The notes beneath the pieces are model-generated. The model was not told where the DNA came from, made no database searches, and worked only from the letters and a program-made list of their open reading frames with translations. DNA of 24,409 nucleotides, from positions 1-24,409 of the forward strand of contig CANKBT010000007.1 in assembly GCA_947479995.1 (NCBI GenBank), written 5' to 3'. Source of the DNA: Frankiaceae bacterium. Its GTDB lineage: Bacteria; Actinomycetota; Actinomycetes; Mycobacteriales; SCTD01. Below are positions 7,718-16,799 of this stretch, one piece after another; the first letter of the stretch is position 1; each line of letters opens with the position of its first letter. The translations under genes were made by a program, and so were the position numbers.

Positions 7718-8896
7718 GCGGAGGGCGACGACCGGGTCCAGTCTGCCCGCCCGGCGGGCGGGCACCACGCCGAAGAACAGGCCGACCGCGGCGCTCACGC
7801 CGAAGGCGAGCGCCGGCGACCACCAGGTGATGACGGCCGGCACCTGGTCGACGACGGTCGTGAGCGCCAGCGACCCGCCGACCCCGAGCGCGATGCCGAT
7901 GACGCCGCCGAGGCTGGTGAGCAGCACGGCCTCGAGCAGGAACTGCAGCAGCACGTCGCGCTGGCGCGCGCCGACCGCCTTGCGCAGGCCGATCTCGCGG
8001 GTCCGCTCGCGCACCGACACCAGCATGATGTTGCTGACGCCGACGCCGCCGACGACCAGGCTGATGGCCGCGATGGCGGCCAGCACGCTGGTGAGCAGGC
8101 CGAGGATGCGCCCGAGCGTGCCGAGGATCTGGTCCTGCGTGACCGCGCTGAACTCCTGGTCGGGGTAGGCGTCGGCGAGCGCCGCGAGCGCCTCGTCGCT
8201 GACCCGGCCGGTGCTGTCGGCGGTCGGCGCCTTGATGGCGAGCGCGTCGACCCGGTCGTCGGAGAACAGCCGCTGGGCCGCGGTCACGGGGATGTGCACG
8301 TCGCGGTCGCTGTCGACGCCGAACGCCGACCCGACCTCCTCGAACACGCCGATGACGCGGAAGCGGACGCCGCCGATCGTCACCTGGCGGCCGAGCGGGT
8401 CGGCGCCGTCGAACAGGTCGCGCACCAGGCTGGAGCCGAGCACCGCCACGCGCCGCCGGGTGTCGACGTCGCTGTCGCGGAAGTACTCGCCGCGCGCCAC
8501 CGCCCGCGAGAAGACGTCGGGCACCGCGGCGTTCGTGCCGTTGACGGTGGCGAACGACGAGCGCGCGCCGAAGCGCACGGTCTCGCCGCCGGCGAGCGTC
8601 ACCGCCACCCGTCCCGGCTGGCCGACCGCGCGGCCGACGTCCTCGGCGTCGTCGAGGTCGAGCGGGCTGCGGCTCGGCGCCGAGCCCAGCTCGAGCTGGC
8701 CCGGCACGACGAGCACGAGGTTGGAGCCGAGCCCCTCGACCTGCGCCTCGACCTCGCGCTGCGCGCCGGTGCCGATGGCGATGAGCACGACCACCGACGC
8801 GACGCCGATGATCACGCCGAGCATGGTGAGCAGGGAGCGCAGCCGGTTGGCGCGCAGGGCGGTCACGGCGACCCGCCAGGCCTCGGCCAGCCTCAC
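7709..8896 (-). CDS. MacB-type ABC transporter permease (FtsX family)
   Basis: The 395-aa protein has the standard MacB/FtsX layout: one transmembrane helix near the N-terminus (about 23-45, SLLTMLGVIIGVASVVVL), a large extracytoplasmic MacB_PCD domain (about 50-265), then three more helices at the C-terminal side. The FtsX signature VSNIMLVSVRERTREIGLRKAVGA and the closing PARRAGRLDPVVALRQE are typical. Such permeases move substrates mechanically from the periplasmic or outer face using ATP. The GTG start at 8896 follows AGGGGG with 8-nt spacing. It lies 25 nt downstream of the ATPase gene and forms a three-gene export operon with it and the adaptor. The substrate is unknown. Confidence 0.9.
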   Translation of the reverse strand: MRLAEAWRVAVTALRANRLRSLLTMLGVIIGVASVVVLIAIGTGAQREVEAQVEGLGSNLVLVVPGQLELGSAPSRSPLDLDDAEDVGRAVGQPGRVAVTLAGGETVRFGARSSFATVNGTNAAVPDVFSRAVARGEYFRDSDVDTRRRVAVLGSSLVRDLFDGADPLGRQVTIGGVRFRVIGVFEEVGSAFGVDSDRDVHIPVTAAQRLFSDDRVDALAIKAPTADSTGRVSDEALAALADAYPDQEFSAVTQDQILGTLGRILGLLTSVLAAIAAISLVVGGVGVSNIMLVSVRERTREIGLRKAVGARQRDVLLQFLLEAVLLTSLGGVIGIALGVGGSLALTTVVDQVPAVITWWSPALAFGVSAAVGLFFGVVPARRAGRLDPVVALRQE

Positions 8897-8921
8897 GCGG
8901 CCGGCCCCCTCGCCGGGCCGC

Positions 8922-9598
<677 letters not shown>

Positions 9599-9602
<4 letters not shown>

Positions 9603-10921
9603 GAGGCGGACTGGCCGTCGGAGACCTGGTCGGCCCCCGAGACGACGACCCGCTCGCCGAGCCGCAGGCCGCTGACGACCTCGACGGCGTCCTCGCCGAG
9701 GGCGCCGAGCTCGACCTCGCGGCGGCGGTAGGCGCCGTCCTCCTCGACGAAGACGGCGTCCTGCGCGCCGTCGCGCACGACCGCCGCCGACGGCACCGAG
9801 AGCGCGCCGACGGCCTCGCGGACGCGCAGGTCGACGACCGCGCTCATGCCGGGCAGCGGCGCGGGCGCGCCGACGGGCACGGCCAGCGACATGCGCACGC
9901 GGTAGGTGACGCCGCCGCCCGCGCCGGCGGTCGGGGTGACGTCGACGGCCGTGACGGCGGCGGTGTACTCCGCGCCGGGCACGGCGTCGAGCTCGACGCC
10001 GGCCTGCACGCCCGGGCGCACGAGCAGCACGTCGGTCTCGTCGACCTCGGCGGTGACGCCCAGCCCGGACAGGTCGGTGACGGTGAGCAGCGGCGCGCCG
10101 CTGGCGACCGGCACGCCGACCGCGAGCGGGGCGGACGTCGCGGGCGCCGCGGCCCCGCCGCCCCCGCCGCCGAGCGCCTCGGCGGCACCGGCCAGCTCGG
10201 GCGGCAGCTGGCCGACCAGGGCCGACAGGTCGCCGCCGCCGGCCTCCGCGCCACCGCCGTCGCCGTAGGTGACGACGCCGTCCTGCGGGGCGCGCACGGT
10301 GAGCGCGTCGACCGTCGCCTCGGCGGCGGTGACGAGCGCCTGGGCCTGCGCGCGCTGGCTGCTGCCGACGGCGTTGAGGGCGTCCTCGACGCTGCCGACG
10401 CCCGAGCCGACCGAGGCGACCGCGCTGCGGGCGGCGGCGGCCGTCGCGGCGTAGCGCGCCTCGGCGTCGGCGACGGCCTGCAGCGCCTGCGCGCGGGCCG
10501 CGGGGTCGGGCACCTGCTGCGCGGCGGCGCGGCCGGCGGCGAAGGCGTCGGCGGCGGCCTGGTCGAGGGAGTCCTGCAGCGGCGACAGGTCGGCCTGCGG
10601 CAGCTGCACGCGGGCGGTCGCGCCGGCGGCCGTCGAGCGGGCCTGCGCGAGGCGCTCCTGCGCCGCCGGGCTGTCGATGCGGGCCAGCACGTCGCCGGCC
10701 CGGACGGTCGCGCCGTCGGGCACGACCAGCGCCGCGACCGTGCCGTCGGCGGGCGCCGTCACCGTGCTCGTCGACCGCGCGGTGATCGTCGCGGGCGCGT
10801 CGACGACCTCGCTGACCGTGCCGCGGCCGACCTCCTCGACCCGCACGTCGGGCCCGTCGTCGCCGCTGCACCCCGCCAGGAGGACGCCAGCGCTCACGAC
10901 CAGGGCACCCGCGCGCTTCAC
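9599..10921 (-). CDS. HlyD/MacA-like periplasmic adaptor lipoprotein
   Basis: The 440-aa protein starts with a lipoprotein signal peptide and lipobox LAGC with Cys18. It then has the first half of a biotinyl-lipoyl domain (about 45-83, TVTAPADGTVAALVVPDGA), an Ala/Gln-rich helical hairpin (about 85-205), the second lipoyl half (LTVRAPQDGVVT, near 207-218), a beta-barrel and a membrane-proximal domain ending in ERVVVSGADQV. A Gly/Pro/Ala-rich insertion of about 45 residues (220-265) interrupts the second lipoyl half. It would link the MacB-type pump to the cell envelope. The GTG start has no Shine-Dalgarno, but TACGAT ends 6 nt upstream, suggesting a leaderless mRNA and the promoter of this operon. 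Confidence 0.88.
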
Positions 10922-10927
10922 CTGCTG

Positions 10928-10933
10928 ATCGTA
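10928..10933 (-). promoter_or_regulatory. -10 box for a leaderless adaptor-ABC-deacetylase transcript
   Basis: TACGAT (10933 to 10928) ends 6 nt before the GTG at 10921, and no Shine-Dalgarno precedes that start. Transcription from about 6-7 nt downstream of the box would start at the GTG. No clear -35 element was seen. Confidence 0.45.
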
Positions 10934-10973
10934 CGGAGCGCGGGCCCGCCCTGCCCCCCGGGAGCGGCGGCGG

Positions 10974-11762
10974 TCAGCCGCTCGAGAGCTCCGCGCTGCG
11001 GTCGCGCGCCGCCTCGAGCGCGGCGAGGAAGGCCGCCGCCACGCCGCGGTCCTGCAGCACCCGCAGCGCCGCCGCGGTCGTGCCGCCGGGCGAGGTGACC
11101 GCCTCGCGCAGCAGCGCCGGGTGCTCGCCGGACTCCGCGAGCATCGCCGCGCTGCCGACCGCGGTCTGCACCACGAGCTCGGCGGCGGTCGCGCGCGGCA
11201 GGCCGAGCAGCACGCCCGCGTCGACCATCGCCTCGACGACGGCGAAGAAGTACGCCGGGCCGCTGCCCGAGAGCGCGGTGACGGCGTCCTGCTGCGACTC
11301 GGGCACCCGCACGACGCGGCCCACCGGCGACAGCAGCGCCTCGACGGCCTCCAGGTGCGCGGCCGTCGCGCGGGTGCCGGCCGACGCGGCCGACATGGCC
11401 TGGCCGACGAGCAGCGGCGTGTTGCTCATGACGCGCACGACCGGGGTGCCGGGCGGCAGGGCGGCCTCCAGCGCGGCCAGCGTCACGCCGGCGGCCATCG
11501 AGACGACGAGCGCGCCCTCGCGCAGGGCCGGCCCGACCTCGGCGCAGGTGGCGCGGACGTCCTGCGGCTTGACGACGAGCAGCACGACGCCGGCCCGCGC
11601 CGCCGCCTCGGCCGGCGACGCCATCGCGACGCCGTAGCGGTCGGCCACCTCGGCGGCGCGCGGTGCGTGCCGCTCGGCGCCGACGACCTCGCGGCCCGAG
11701 CGGAGCAGCCCGGCCAGCAGGGCCTCCCCGAGCTTGCCCACCCCGATGACGGCGACGGTCAC
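10974..11762 (-). CDS. proC: Pyrroline-5-carboxylate reductase
   Basis: The 262-aa protein reduces 1-pyrroline-5-carboxylate to L-proline with NAD(P)H, the last step of proline synthesis. The dinucleotide-binding GVGKLG motif is at residues 7-12, VVKPQDV marks the end of the Rossmann domain, and the P5CR signature region is present (SGSGPAYFFAVVEAMVDAG, then LREAVTSPGGTTAAAL). Its length is normal for the family. The GTG start at 11762 overlaps the stop of the hydrolase gene as GTGA, so it is coupled to it; frame openness upstream is a shadow. It occupies the same place as proC (Rv0500) in M. tuberculosis. Confidence 0.95.
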   Translation of the reverse strand: MTVAVIGVGKLGEALLAGLLRSGREVVGAERHAPRAAEVADRYGVAMASPAEAAARAGVVLLVVKPQDVRATCAEVGPALREGALVVSMAAGVTLAALEAALPPGTPVVRVMSNTPLLVGQAMSAASAGTRATAAHLEAVEALLSPVGRVVRVPESQQDAVTALSGSGPAYFFAVVEAMVDAGVLLGLPRATAAELVVQTAVGSAAMLAESGEHPALLREAVTSPGGTTAAALRVLQDRGVAAAFLAALEAARDRSAELSSG

Positions 11763-12682
11763 GCGACCACCCCCAGCCCGCGCAGCCACGACACGAGCAC
11801 GGCGCCGAGCTCGGGCCCGCGGTCCTCCTGCAGGAAGTGCCCGGCGCCCTCGACCGTCGTGTGCGGCTGGCCCGCGGTGCCCGGCACCTGCGCGGCGAAC
11901 AGCGCGTCGGCGCCGCGAGTGATCGGGTCGCCGTCGCTGAAGGCGTTGAGCCACGGCCGGTCCCAGCCGCGCAGCACCTCCCAGGCGGCGCGGTTCTCGG
12001 CCGCGCCGGCCTGGTCGGGGCGCTGCGGGATGAGGTCGGGGAAGGCCCGCGCGCCGGCCTTGCTCGCGGCGTCGGGGAACGGCGCGTCGTACGCCGCCAC
12101 GACCTCGGGCGCGAGCTCGGTCGCGCAGCCGAAGGACACGAGCAGGCCGACCGGCAGGTCGGGCGTCCGGCGCACGAAGTCGGCGAAGCGCTGCCACTCC
12201 TGCCCCATGGCGTACGAGCCGTCCGGCAGCCCGGTGTTGGCGGTGCACACGCGCGCGAAGCGCACGGGGTGCTCGGCGACCAGGCGCAGGCCGAGCAGGC
12301 CGCCCCAGTCCTGGCCGACGAGCGTGACGCCGGTGAGGTCGAGCGCGTCGAGCAGCACCGAGCGCAGCTGCTCCACGTGCCCGGCGTAGGTGTACGCCGC
12401 GTCGTCGACGGGCTTGTCGCTGCGGCCGAAGCCGATGAGGTCGGGCGCGACGACGCGCAGCCCGGCGTCGAGCAGCGGCGGCACGACGCGGCGCCACAGG
12501 TAGGACCACGTCGGCTCGCCGTGCAGCAGCACCACCGGCGGCGCGTCTCGCGGGCCCTCGTCGAGCAGCGCCATGCGCAGGCCGTCCGACGTCGTCGCGT
12601 ACGACGGCGCCCACGGGTGGCCGGGCAGGTCGGCGAAGCGCTCGTCGGGCGTGCGGACCACGCCGTCCCGCGGGGTGCTCAT
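11759..12682 (-). CDS. Haloalkane dehalogenase-like alpha/beta hydrolase
   Basis: The 307-aa protein closely follows the DhlA/HLD-I type. It has HGEPTWSYLWR (54-64), APDLIGFGRSDKP, the nucleophile elbow VGQDWGG with Asp125 and the halide-binding Trp126, a likely catalytic acid Asp252 (DGDPIT), and His282 in GAGHFLQED. The cap contains YDAPFPD, also typical. The second halide-binding Trp of DhlA (Trp175) is not obvious at its expected place, where Cys186 aligns by eye; Trp163 could take that role. It would cleave carbon-halogen bonds hydrolytically, but an epoxide or ester hydrolase cannot be excluded. The ATG lacks a Shine-Dalgarno and has TAGGGT 7 nt upstream. It is coupled to proC. Confidence 0.82.
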   Translation of the reverse strand: MSTPRDGVVRTPDERFADLPGHPWAPSYATTSDGLRMALLDEGPRDAPPVVLLHGEPTWSYLWRRVVPPLLDAGLRVVAPDLIGFGRSDKPVDDAAYTYAGHVEQLRSVLLDALDLTGVTLVGQDWGGLLGLRLVAEHPVRFARVCTANTGLPDGSYAMGQEWQRFADFVRRTPDLPVGLLVSFGCATELAPEVVAAYDAPFPDAASKAGARAFPDLIPQRPDQAGAAENRAAWEVLRGWDRPWLNAFSDGDPITRGADALFAAQVPGTAGQPHTTVEGAGHFLQEDRGPELGAVLVSWLRGLGVVA

Positions 12683-12689
12683 GCGGCGG

Positions 12690-12695
12690 ACCCTA
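12690..12695 (-). promoter_or_regulatory. -10 box for a leaderless hydrolase-proC transcript
   Basis: TAGGGT (12695 to 12690) is followed by the 7-nt spacer CCGCCGC and the ATG at 12682. The same spacer sequence and length occur before the ppx-like gene. No Shine-Dalgarno is present. Confidence 0.5.
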
Positions 12696-12706
12696 GACCC
12701 GGCCGG

Positions 12707-13540
12707 TCAGCGCCGGCGCAGGTCCGGGTGGGCCGGGGCGGCGAGGTTGAGCCGGGTGAAGGCGAGCGCCTCGGCGAGGTCGGCCTCCCGCTCGGCGCGG
12801 TCCTCCGCCTTGCGGGTGTTGATCTCCACGACGACCAGCCCGTCGAAGCCGTCGACGGCCAGCCCCTCGAGCAGCTCGGCGCACGGCTGGGTGCCGCGCC
12901 CGGGCACGAGGTGCTCGTCGCGGGCCGTGCCGGTGCCGTCGGCGATGTGCACGTGGCCGAGCCGGTCGCCCATCGTGCGGCGCATCGCGAGCGCGTCGGT
13001 CTTGCTGACGCTGGTGTGCGACGTGTCGAGGGTGAAGTGCGGGAAGTCCTCGACGGTCGGGTCCCAGTCGGGCGCGTACGGCGTCACCTGGGTCCCGCGG
13101 GCGCGCAGCGGGAACATGTTCTCCACCGCGAAGGTCACGTCGGTCTCCTCGTGCATCTGCCAGAGGCCGCCGACGAACTGCCGGGCGTAGTCGCGCTGCC
13201 AGCGGAACGGCGGGTGCACCACGACCGTCTCGGCGCCGAGCTCCTCGGCGGCGTCCTTGGCGCGCACGAGCTTGGCCCACGGGTCGTTGCCCCACACCCG
13301 CTGCGAGATGACCAGGCAGGGCGCGTGGATCGCGAGGATCGGGATCTGGTGGAAGTCCGACAGCCGTCGCAGGGCCGCGACGTCCTGGCTGACCGGGTCG
13401 CCCCAGACCATGACCTCGACGCCGTCGTAGCCGAGGTGCGCGGCCATCTCGAAGGCCGCGGCGGTCGGCTCCGGGTAGACGCTCGCCGTCTCCAGCGCGA
13501 CCTTCGCCGCGGGCACGTGGGGGAGCACGGGAGCGTCCAT
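12707..13540 (-). CDS. TIM-barrel sugar phosphate isomerase/epimerase
   Basis: The 277-aa protein belongs to the xylose isomerase-like/AP endonuclease 2 TIM-barrel family. Likely divalent-metal ligands are Glu140 (FAVENMFP), Asp172 and His175 (LDTSHTS), the HVHIADG segment around 196-202, His210 (DEHLVPGRG) and Glu239 (VVEINT). It begins at the ATG 13540. No Shine-Dalgarno is visible; TACGCT lies 9 nt upstream (13555-13550), a looser case of the leaderless pattern. It corresponds to Rv0498 of M. tuberculosis, whose substrate is not known to me. It lies between the Ppx/GppA gene (37-nt gap) and the hydrolase (24-nt gap), all on the same strand. Confidence 0.85.
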   Translation of the reverse strand: MDAPVLPHVPAAKVALETASVYPEPTAAAFEMAAHLGYDGVEVMVWGDPVSQDVAALRRLSDFHQIPILAIHAPCLVISQRVWGNDPWAKLVRAKDAAEELGAETVVVHPPFRWQRDYARQFVGGLWQMHEETDVTFAVENMFPLRARGTQVTPYAPDWDPTVEDFPHFTLDTSHTSVSKTDALAMRRTMGDRLGHVHIADGTGTARDEHLVPGRGTQPCAELLEGLAVDGFDGLVVVEINTRKAEDRAEREADLAEALAFTRLNLAAPAHPDLRRR

Positions 13541-13577
13541 GGGAGGCGCAGCGTACGGCGGGGCGGGCCGGGCCGCC

Positions 13578-14513
13578 TCAGCCGCCCGCGAGCCAGTCGA
13601 GCCGGCGCAGCGTGACGCCCTCGCGCAGCGCCCACGGGCACACGTCGACCGACGCCAGGCCGCAGGCGCGCAGGGCCTCCTCGGCGACGACGGCACCCGC
13701 GAGCAGCTGCCCGGCGCGGTTGGCCGAGACCCCCGGCAGGCGGGTGCGCTCGGCGGCCGTCATCGGGGCGAGCAGCTCGACGGTGCGGCCGAGGCTGGCG
13801 AGCGTCAGCCGCCGCGGCACGCGCGGGCCCTCGGTCGACGGCGCCGCGCCCCCGAGCCGCGCGAGCGAGCGGAAGGTCTTGCTCGTGACGACGCCGCGCT
13901 CGGGCTCGCCGGCGGCGAGCAGCTGCGCGGCGGCGGGGGCGAGGGCCTCGCGCACGTGCTCGCGCAGCGCGCCGACCGCCCGCTTGCCGGGCGGGTCGGC
14001 GTCGCCGAGCAGCGTGCGCGTCAGGCGCCCGGCGCCGAGCGGCAGGCTGAGCGCGACGTCGGGCTCCTCGTCGCGGCCGGTGGCCAGCTCGAGCGAGCCG
14101 CCGCCGATGTCGAGGCACAGCAGCCGCCCGGACGACCAGCCGAACCACCGGCGCACCGCGAGGAAGGTCAGGCGCGCCTCGTCCTCGCCCGGCAGCACCT
14201 GCAGCTCGACGCCGCTGCGCTCGCGCACCTGGTCGAGCACCCACGCGCCGTCGGCCGCCTCGCGCACCGCCGAGGTCGCGAAGGCGACGAGGTCCTCGAC
14301 GCCCTCCGCCTCGGCCGCCGCGCGCGCGTCGCTGACGGCCTCGCACAGCACGCGCGCCCCCTCCTCGCCGAGGGTGCCGTCGTGGTGCAGGAGCTCGGCG
14401 AGGTGCAGCGCCGACTTGTGCGAGCGGACCGGGTCGGGGTGGCCGCCGCGGTGCGCGTCGACGACGAGCAGGTGGACGGTGTTGGACCCCACGTCGAGCA
14501 CGCCGAGCCGCAT
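13578..14513 (-). CDS. Ppx/GppA-family phosphatase (exopolyphosphatase-like)
   Basis: The 311-aa protein has the ASKHA (actin-like) fold motifs of exopolyphosphatase/pppGpp phosphohydrolase. The phosphate-1 motif is DVGSNTVHLL at residues 7-16, the catalytic-Glu region is FATSAVREA, and the phosphate-2 motif is LDIGGGSLE. It is a short form of about 310 residues, without the C-terminal HD domain of E. coli Ppx, as in M. tuberculosis Rv0496. It likely trims polyphosphate or (p)ppGpp and sits near senX3-regX3 and phoU, in line with a phosphate theme. The ATG 14513 matches the family N-terminus. A longer start at 14531 would include the promoter-like TAGCGT and is rejected. The stop precedes the isomerase start by 37 nt. 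Confidence 0.9.
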   Translation of the reverse strand: MRLGVLDVGSNTVHLLVVDAHRGGHPDPVRSHKSALHLAELLHHDGTLGEEGARVLCEAVSDARAAAEAEGVEDLVAFATSAVREAADGAWVLDQVRERSGVELQVLPGEDEARLTFLAVRRWFGWSSGRLLCLDIGGGSLELATGRDEEPDVALSLPLGAGRLTRTLLGDADPPGKRAVGALREHVREALAPAAAQLLAAGEPERGVVTSKTFRSLARLGGAAPSTEGPRVPRRLTLASLGRTVELLAPMTAAERTRLPGVSANRAGQLLAGAVVAEEALRACGLASVDVCPWALREGVTLRRLDWLAGG

Positions 14514-14520
14514 GCGGCGG

Positions 14521-14526
14521 ACGCTA
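14521..14526 (-). promoter_or_regulatory. -10 box for a leaderless ppx-like transcript
   Basis: TAGCGT (14526 to 14521) is followed by the 7-nt spacer CCGCCGC and the ATG at 14513. The spacer is identical to that before the hydrolase gene, and no Shine-Dalgarno is present. Confidence 0.5.
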
Positions 14527-14562
14527 CCCATGCGCGGGCGCGCGACCCCGACCGGCGCTCGT

Positions 14563-14568
14563 TAGACT
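14563..14568 (+). promoter_or_regulatory. Candidate -10 box for the LOV-GAF-PP2C gene
   Basis: TAGACT on the + strand ends 10 nt before the GTG at 14579, within a 65-bp divergent region shared with the ppx-like gene. It predicts a very short or absent leader. Its exact relation to the start codon is uncertain because several GTG codons are close together. Confidence 0.4.
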
Positions 14569-14578
14569 CGTCCCCCGT

Positions 14579-16711
14579 GTGGGGGCAGAGCGCGTGACGT
14601 CCGCGGAGCACGACGTGCCCGCGCTCGCGTCCGAGGTGGCGCAGGAGACGGCGACCGACGGCCGGCGGGGCTACACGCGGGTGCTGCACGACGTGCCGGC
14701 GTGCGTGCTGCTCGTCGACCTCGGCGACCGCACCGTCGTGCACGCCAACCCCGCCGCCCGCGCGCTGGCGCCCGGCCTGGCCCTGCCGGTGCACGCCGAG
14801 CAGTGGGCGCACGCCGCCCGGCTCGCCCCGCCCGGCGGCGGCGAGTACGCCCCCGGCGAGAGCCCGGTCGAGCAGGCGGTCGCCGGCGAGCCGGTCTTCG
14901 GCGCCCCGGTCGTCGCGCACGGCGCCGGCGGGCGCCGCCCGCTGTGGGTCACCGGCTTCCCCGTGCCGACCGACAGCGGCACGCTGGCGATGCTCGTGCT
15001 GTTCGACGTGCAGACCGACCTGCCCGAGGTCGAGATGCGCGACCGCGCGGTCATCGCCGCCGGCCTGTCGTTCACCATCGTCGACCCGCGGCAGCCCGAC
15101 AGCCCGCTGGTCTACGTCAACCCGGCCTTCGAGCGCACCACCGGCTACTCGGCGGAGGAGTCGGTCGGCCGCAACTGCCGCTTCCTGCAGGGCCCCGACA
15201 CCGACCCGGCCGCCGTGCAGCGCGTGCGCGACGCGCTGGAGCGCGAGGAGCACGCGGTCGTCACGCTGCTCAACCACCGCAAGGACGGCACGGCCTTCTG
15301 GAACGAGCTGTCGATCTCGCCGGTCTACGACGGCGAGGGCGCCCTCACCCACTTCGTCGGCATCCAGGCCGACGTCACCGCGCGCGTCGCGGTCGAGCAG
15401 GAGCGCGAGCGCCACCTCGCCGCCGAGCAGGCCGCGCGCGGCTCGGCCGAGCAGGCGCAGCGCCGCCTGGCGCTGCTGGCCGAGGCCACCTCGATGCTCG
15501 CGGCGACCCTCGACGTCGACCAGTCGCTCGACCGGCTGGTGCGCCTCGTCGTGCCGATCATGGCCGACTGGTGCACCGTGCACCTGCTCGCCGACGACGG
15601 CGGGGTCGAGCGCCTCGTGAGCACCCACGCCGACCCGGAGCGCGAGCCGCTGCTGCGCCGCCTCGAGGAGCTGCAGCCGACCGCGCTCAACGAGCGCTCG
15701 GCGACCGAGTCCGTGCTCCGCGGCGGCCCGCCCGTGCTCGTGCCCACCATCACGCCCGGGGTGCTGCGCGACCGGATCGACGACCCCGAGCTGGTCGGGC
15801 TCTACGAGCAGCTCGGCTACGGCTCCGCGGTCGTCGTGCCGCTGCGGGCGCGCAACCACGTGCTCGGCGCGCTGACGCTCATCACCGACGGCTCCGGGCG
15901 CACCTTCGACGAGGACGACCTCGCGATGGCCGCCGACCTCGCCCGCCGCGCGGCGCTCACCGTCGACAACGCCCGGCTCTACCAGCGCGAGCACGACGTC
16001 GCGGAGTCGCTGCAGCGCAGCCTGCTGCCGACCCTGCCGCGCGTCGCCGGCCTCGACGTGGCCGCGCGCTACCTGCCCGGCTCGACGGCCGCGCAGGTCG
16101 GCGGCGACTGGTACGACCTGTTCGTGCTCCCCGACGGCACCGTCGGCCTCGCGGTCGGCGACGTCATGGGCCACGACATGACCGCGGCCGCGGCGATGGG
16201 CCAGCTGCGCTCGGTGCTGCGCTCGTACGCCTGGCAGGGCGACTCGCCGGCCCTCGTGCTGGACCACCTCGACCAGCTGGTGCAGGGCCTGGAGATGGCC
16301 CAGCTCGCGACCGCCCTCTACAGCCGCCTGACCCTGCCGGTCGACGGCCGGAGCGGCGTGCTCGAGCTGGCCAACGCCGGGCACCTGCCGCCGGTGCTGC
16401 GCGCGCCCGACGGCACGACGCGCCTGCTCGACGAGGCGCAGTCGCTGCTCGTCGGCGCGGCCCTCGGCCTGGAGCGCACCGAGGTGTCCGTGCCGGTCGA
16501 GCCGGGCTCGATGCTCGTGCTCTACACCGACGGCCTGGTCGAGCAGCGCGGCGTCGACCCCGACGCGGGCCTCGAGCGCCTGCGCCAGGCGGTCGCCGAG
16601 CTCGACACGTCGGGCGGCGCGAAGGGCGCCTGCGACGCCCTGCTCGACGCCCTCGACGGGCGCGAGCGCGACGACGACGTGGCGCTGCTCGTCGTCTGCG
16701 TCGACCCGTGA
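14579..16711 (+). CDS. LOV-GAF-PP2C (SpoIIE-type) probable blue-light-regulated phosphatase
   Basis: The 710-aa soluble protein has a PAS-like N-terminus (about 33-145), a LOV-type PAS domain (about 155-270), a short coiled coil (270-300), a GAF domain (about 305-465), and a PP2C/SpoIIE phosphatase domain (about 475-708). The LOV domain has the flavin-adduct motif GRNCRFLQ with Cys200, the flavin-contact asparagines 232 and 242 (LLNHRKDGTAFWN), and the signalling Gln263 (FVGIQADVT), so FMN binding and blue-light adduct formation are expected. The phosphatase keeps metal-binding Asp residues in GGDWYDL (Asp510), GDVMGHD and the final DDDVALLVV. It would dephosphorylate an anti-anti-sigma (STAS) protein or similar target, none of which is encoded here. 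The start may be the GTG at 14579 or at 14594. The stop lies in the first 27-bp repeat. Confidence 0.88.
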   Translation: MGAERVTSAEHDVPALASEVAQETATDGRRGYTRVLHDVPACVLLVDLGDRTVVHANPAARALAPGLALPVHAEQWAHAARLAPPGGGEYAPGESPVEQAVAGEPVFGAPVVAHGAGGRRPLWVTGFPVPTDSGTLAMLVLFDVQTDLPEVEMRDRAVIAAGLSFTIVDPRQPDSPLVYVNPAFERTTGYSAEESVGRNCRFLQGPDTDPAAVQRVRDALEREEHAVVTLLNHRKDGTAFWNELSISPVYDGEGALTHFVGIQADVTARVAVEQERERHLAAEQAARGSAEQAQRRLALLAEATSMLAATLDVDQSLDRLVRLVVPIMADWCTVHLLADDGGVERLVSTHADPEREPLLRRLEELQPTALNERSATESVLRGGPPVLVPTITPGVLRDRIDDPELVGLYEQLGYGSAVVVPLRARNHVLGALTLITDGSGRTFDEDDLAMAADLARRAALTVDNARLYQREHDVAESLQRSLLPTLPRVAGLDVAARYLPGSTAAQVGGDWYDLFVLPDGTVGLAVGDVMGHDMTAAAAMGQLRSVLRSYAWQGDSPALVLDHLDQLVQGLEMAQLATALYSRLTLPVDGRSGVLELANAGHLPPVLRAPDGTTRLLDEAQSLLVGAALGLERTEVSVPVEPGSMLVLYTDGLVEQRGVDPDAGLERLRQAVAELDTSGGAKGACDALLDALDGRERDDDVALLVVCVDP

Positions 16712-16799
16712 GGGTCGCAGGGGGCGACGGACCCGTGAGGGTCGCCATGAGCGACGGACCCGTGAGGGTCGCGGAGGGCGACGGGGCCGTGGGGGTCGC
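16703..16799 (+). repeat. Four tandem 27-bp repeats with internal hairpins
   Basis: The core GACCCGTGAGGGTC begins at 16703, 16730 and 16757 with an exact 27-bp period. A diverged fourth copy begins at 16784 and differs at three core positions. Each exact core is a perfect hairpin (GACCC, loop GTGA, GGGTC), and each unit ends in a GGCGACG-like or AGCGACG-like linker. The LOV gene's TGA stop is in copy 1, and copy 4 supplies the GGGGG ribosome binding site just before the next gene's GTG at 16800. The period equals nine codons. Confidence 0.85.

Noticed and set aside
13578..14531. Longer start for the Ppx/GppA gene at 14531
   Set aside because: The added six residues do not fit the family N-terminus and would place the TAGCGT promoter box inside the coding region.
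16703..16799. CRISPR-like array
   Set aside because: The 27-bp units repeat almost wholly with only 13-nt linkers, no unique spacers of normal length and no cas genes nearby.
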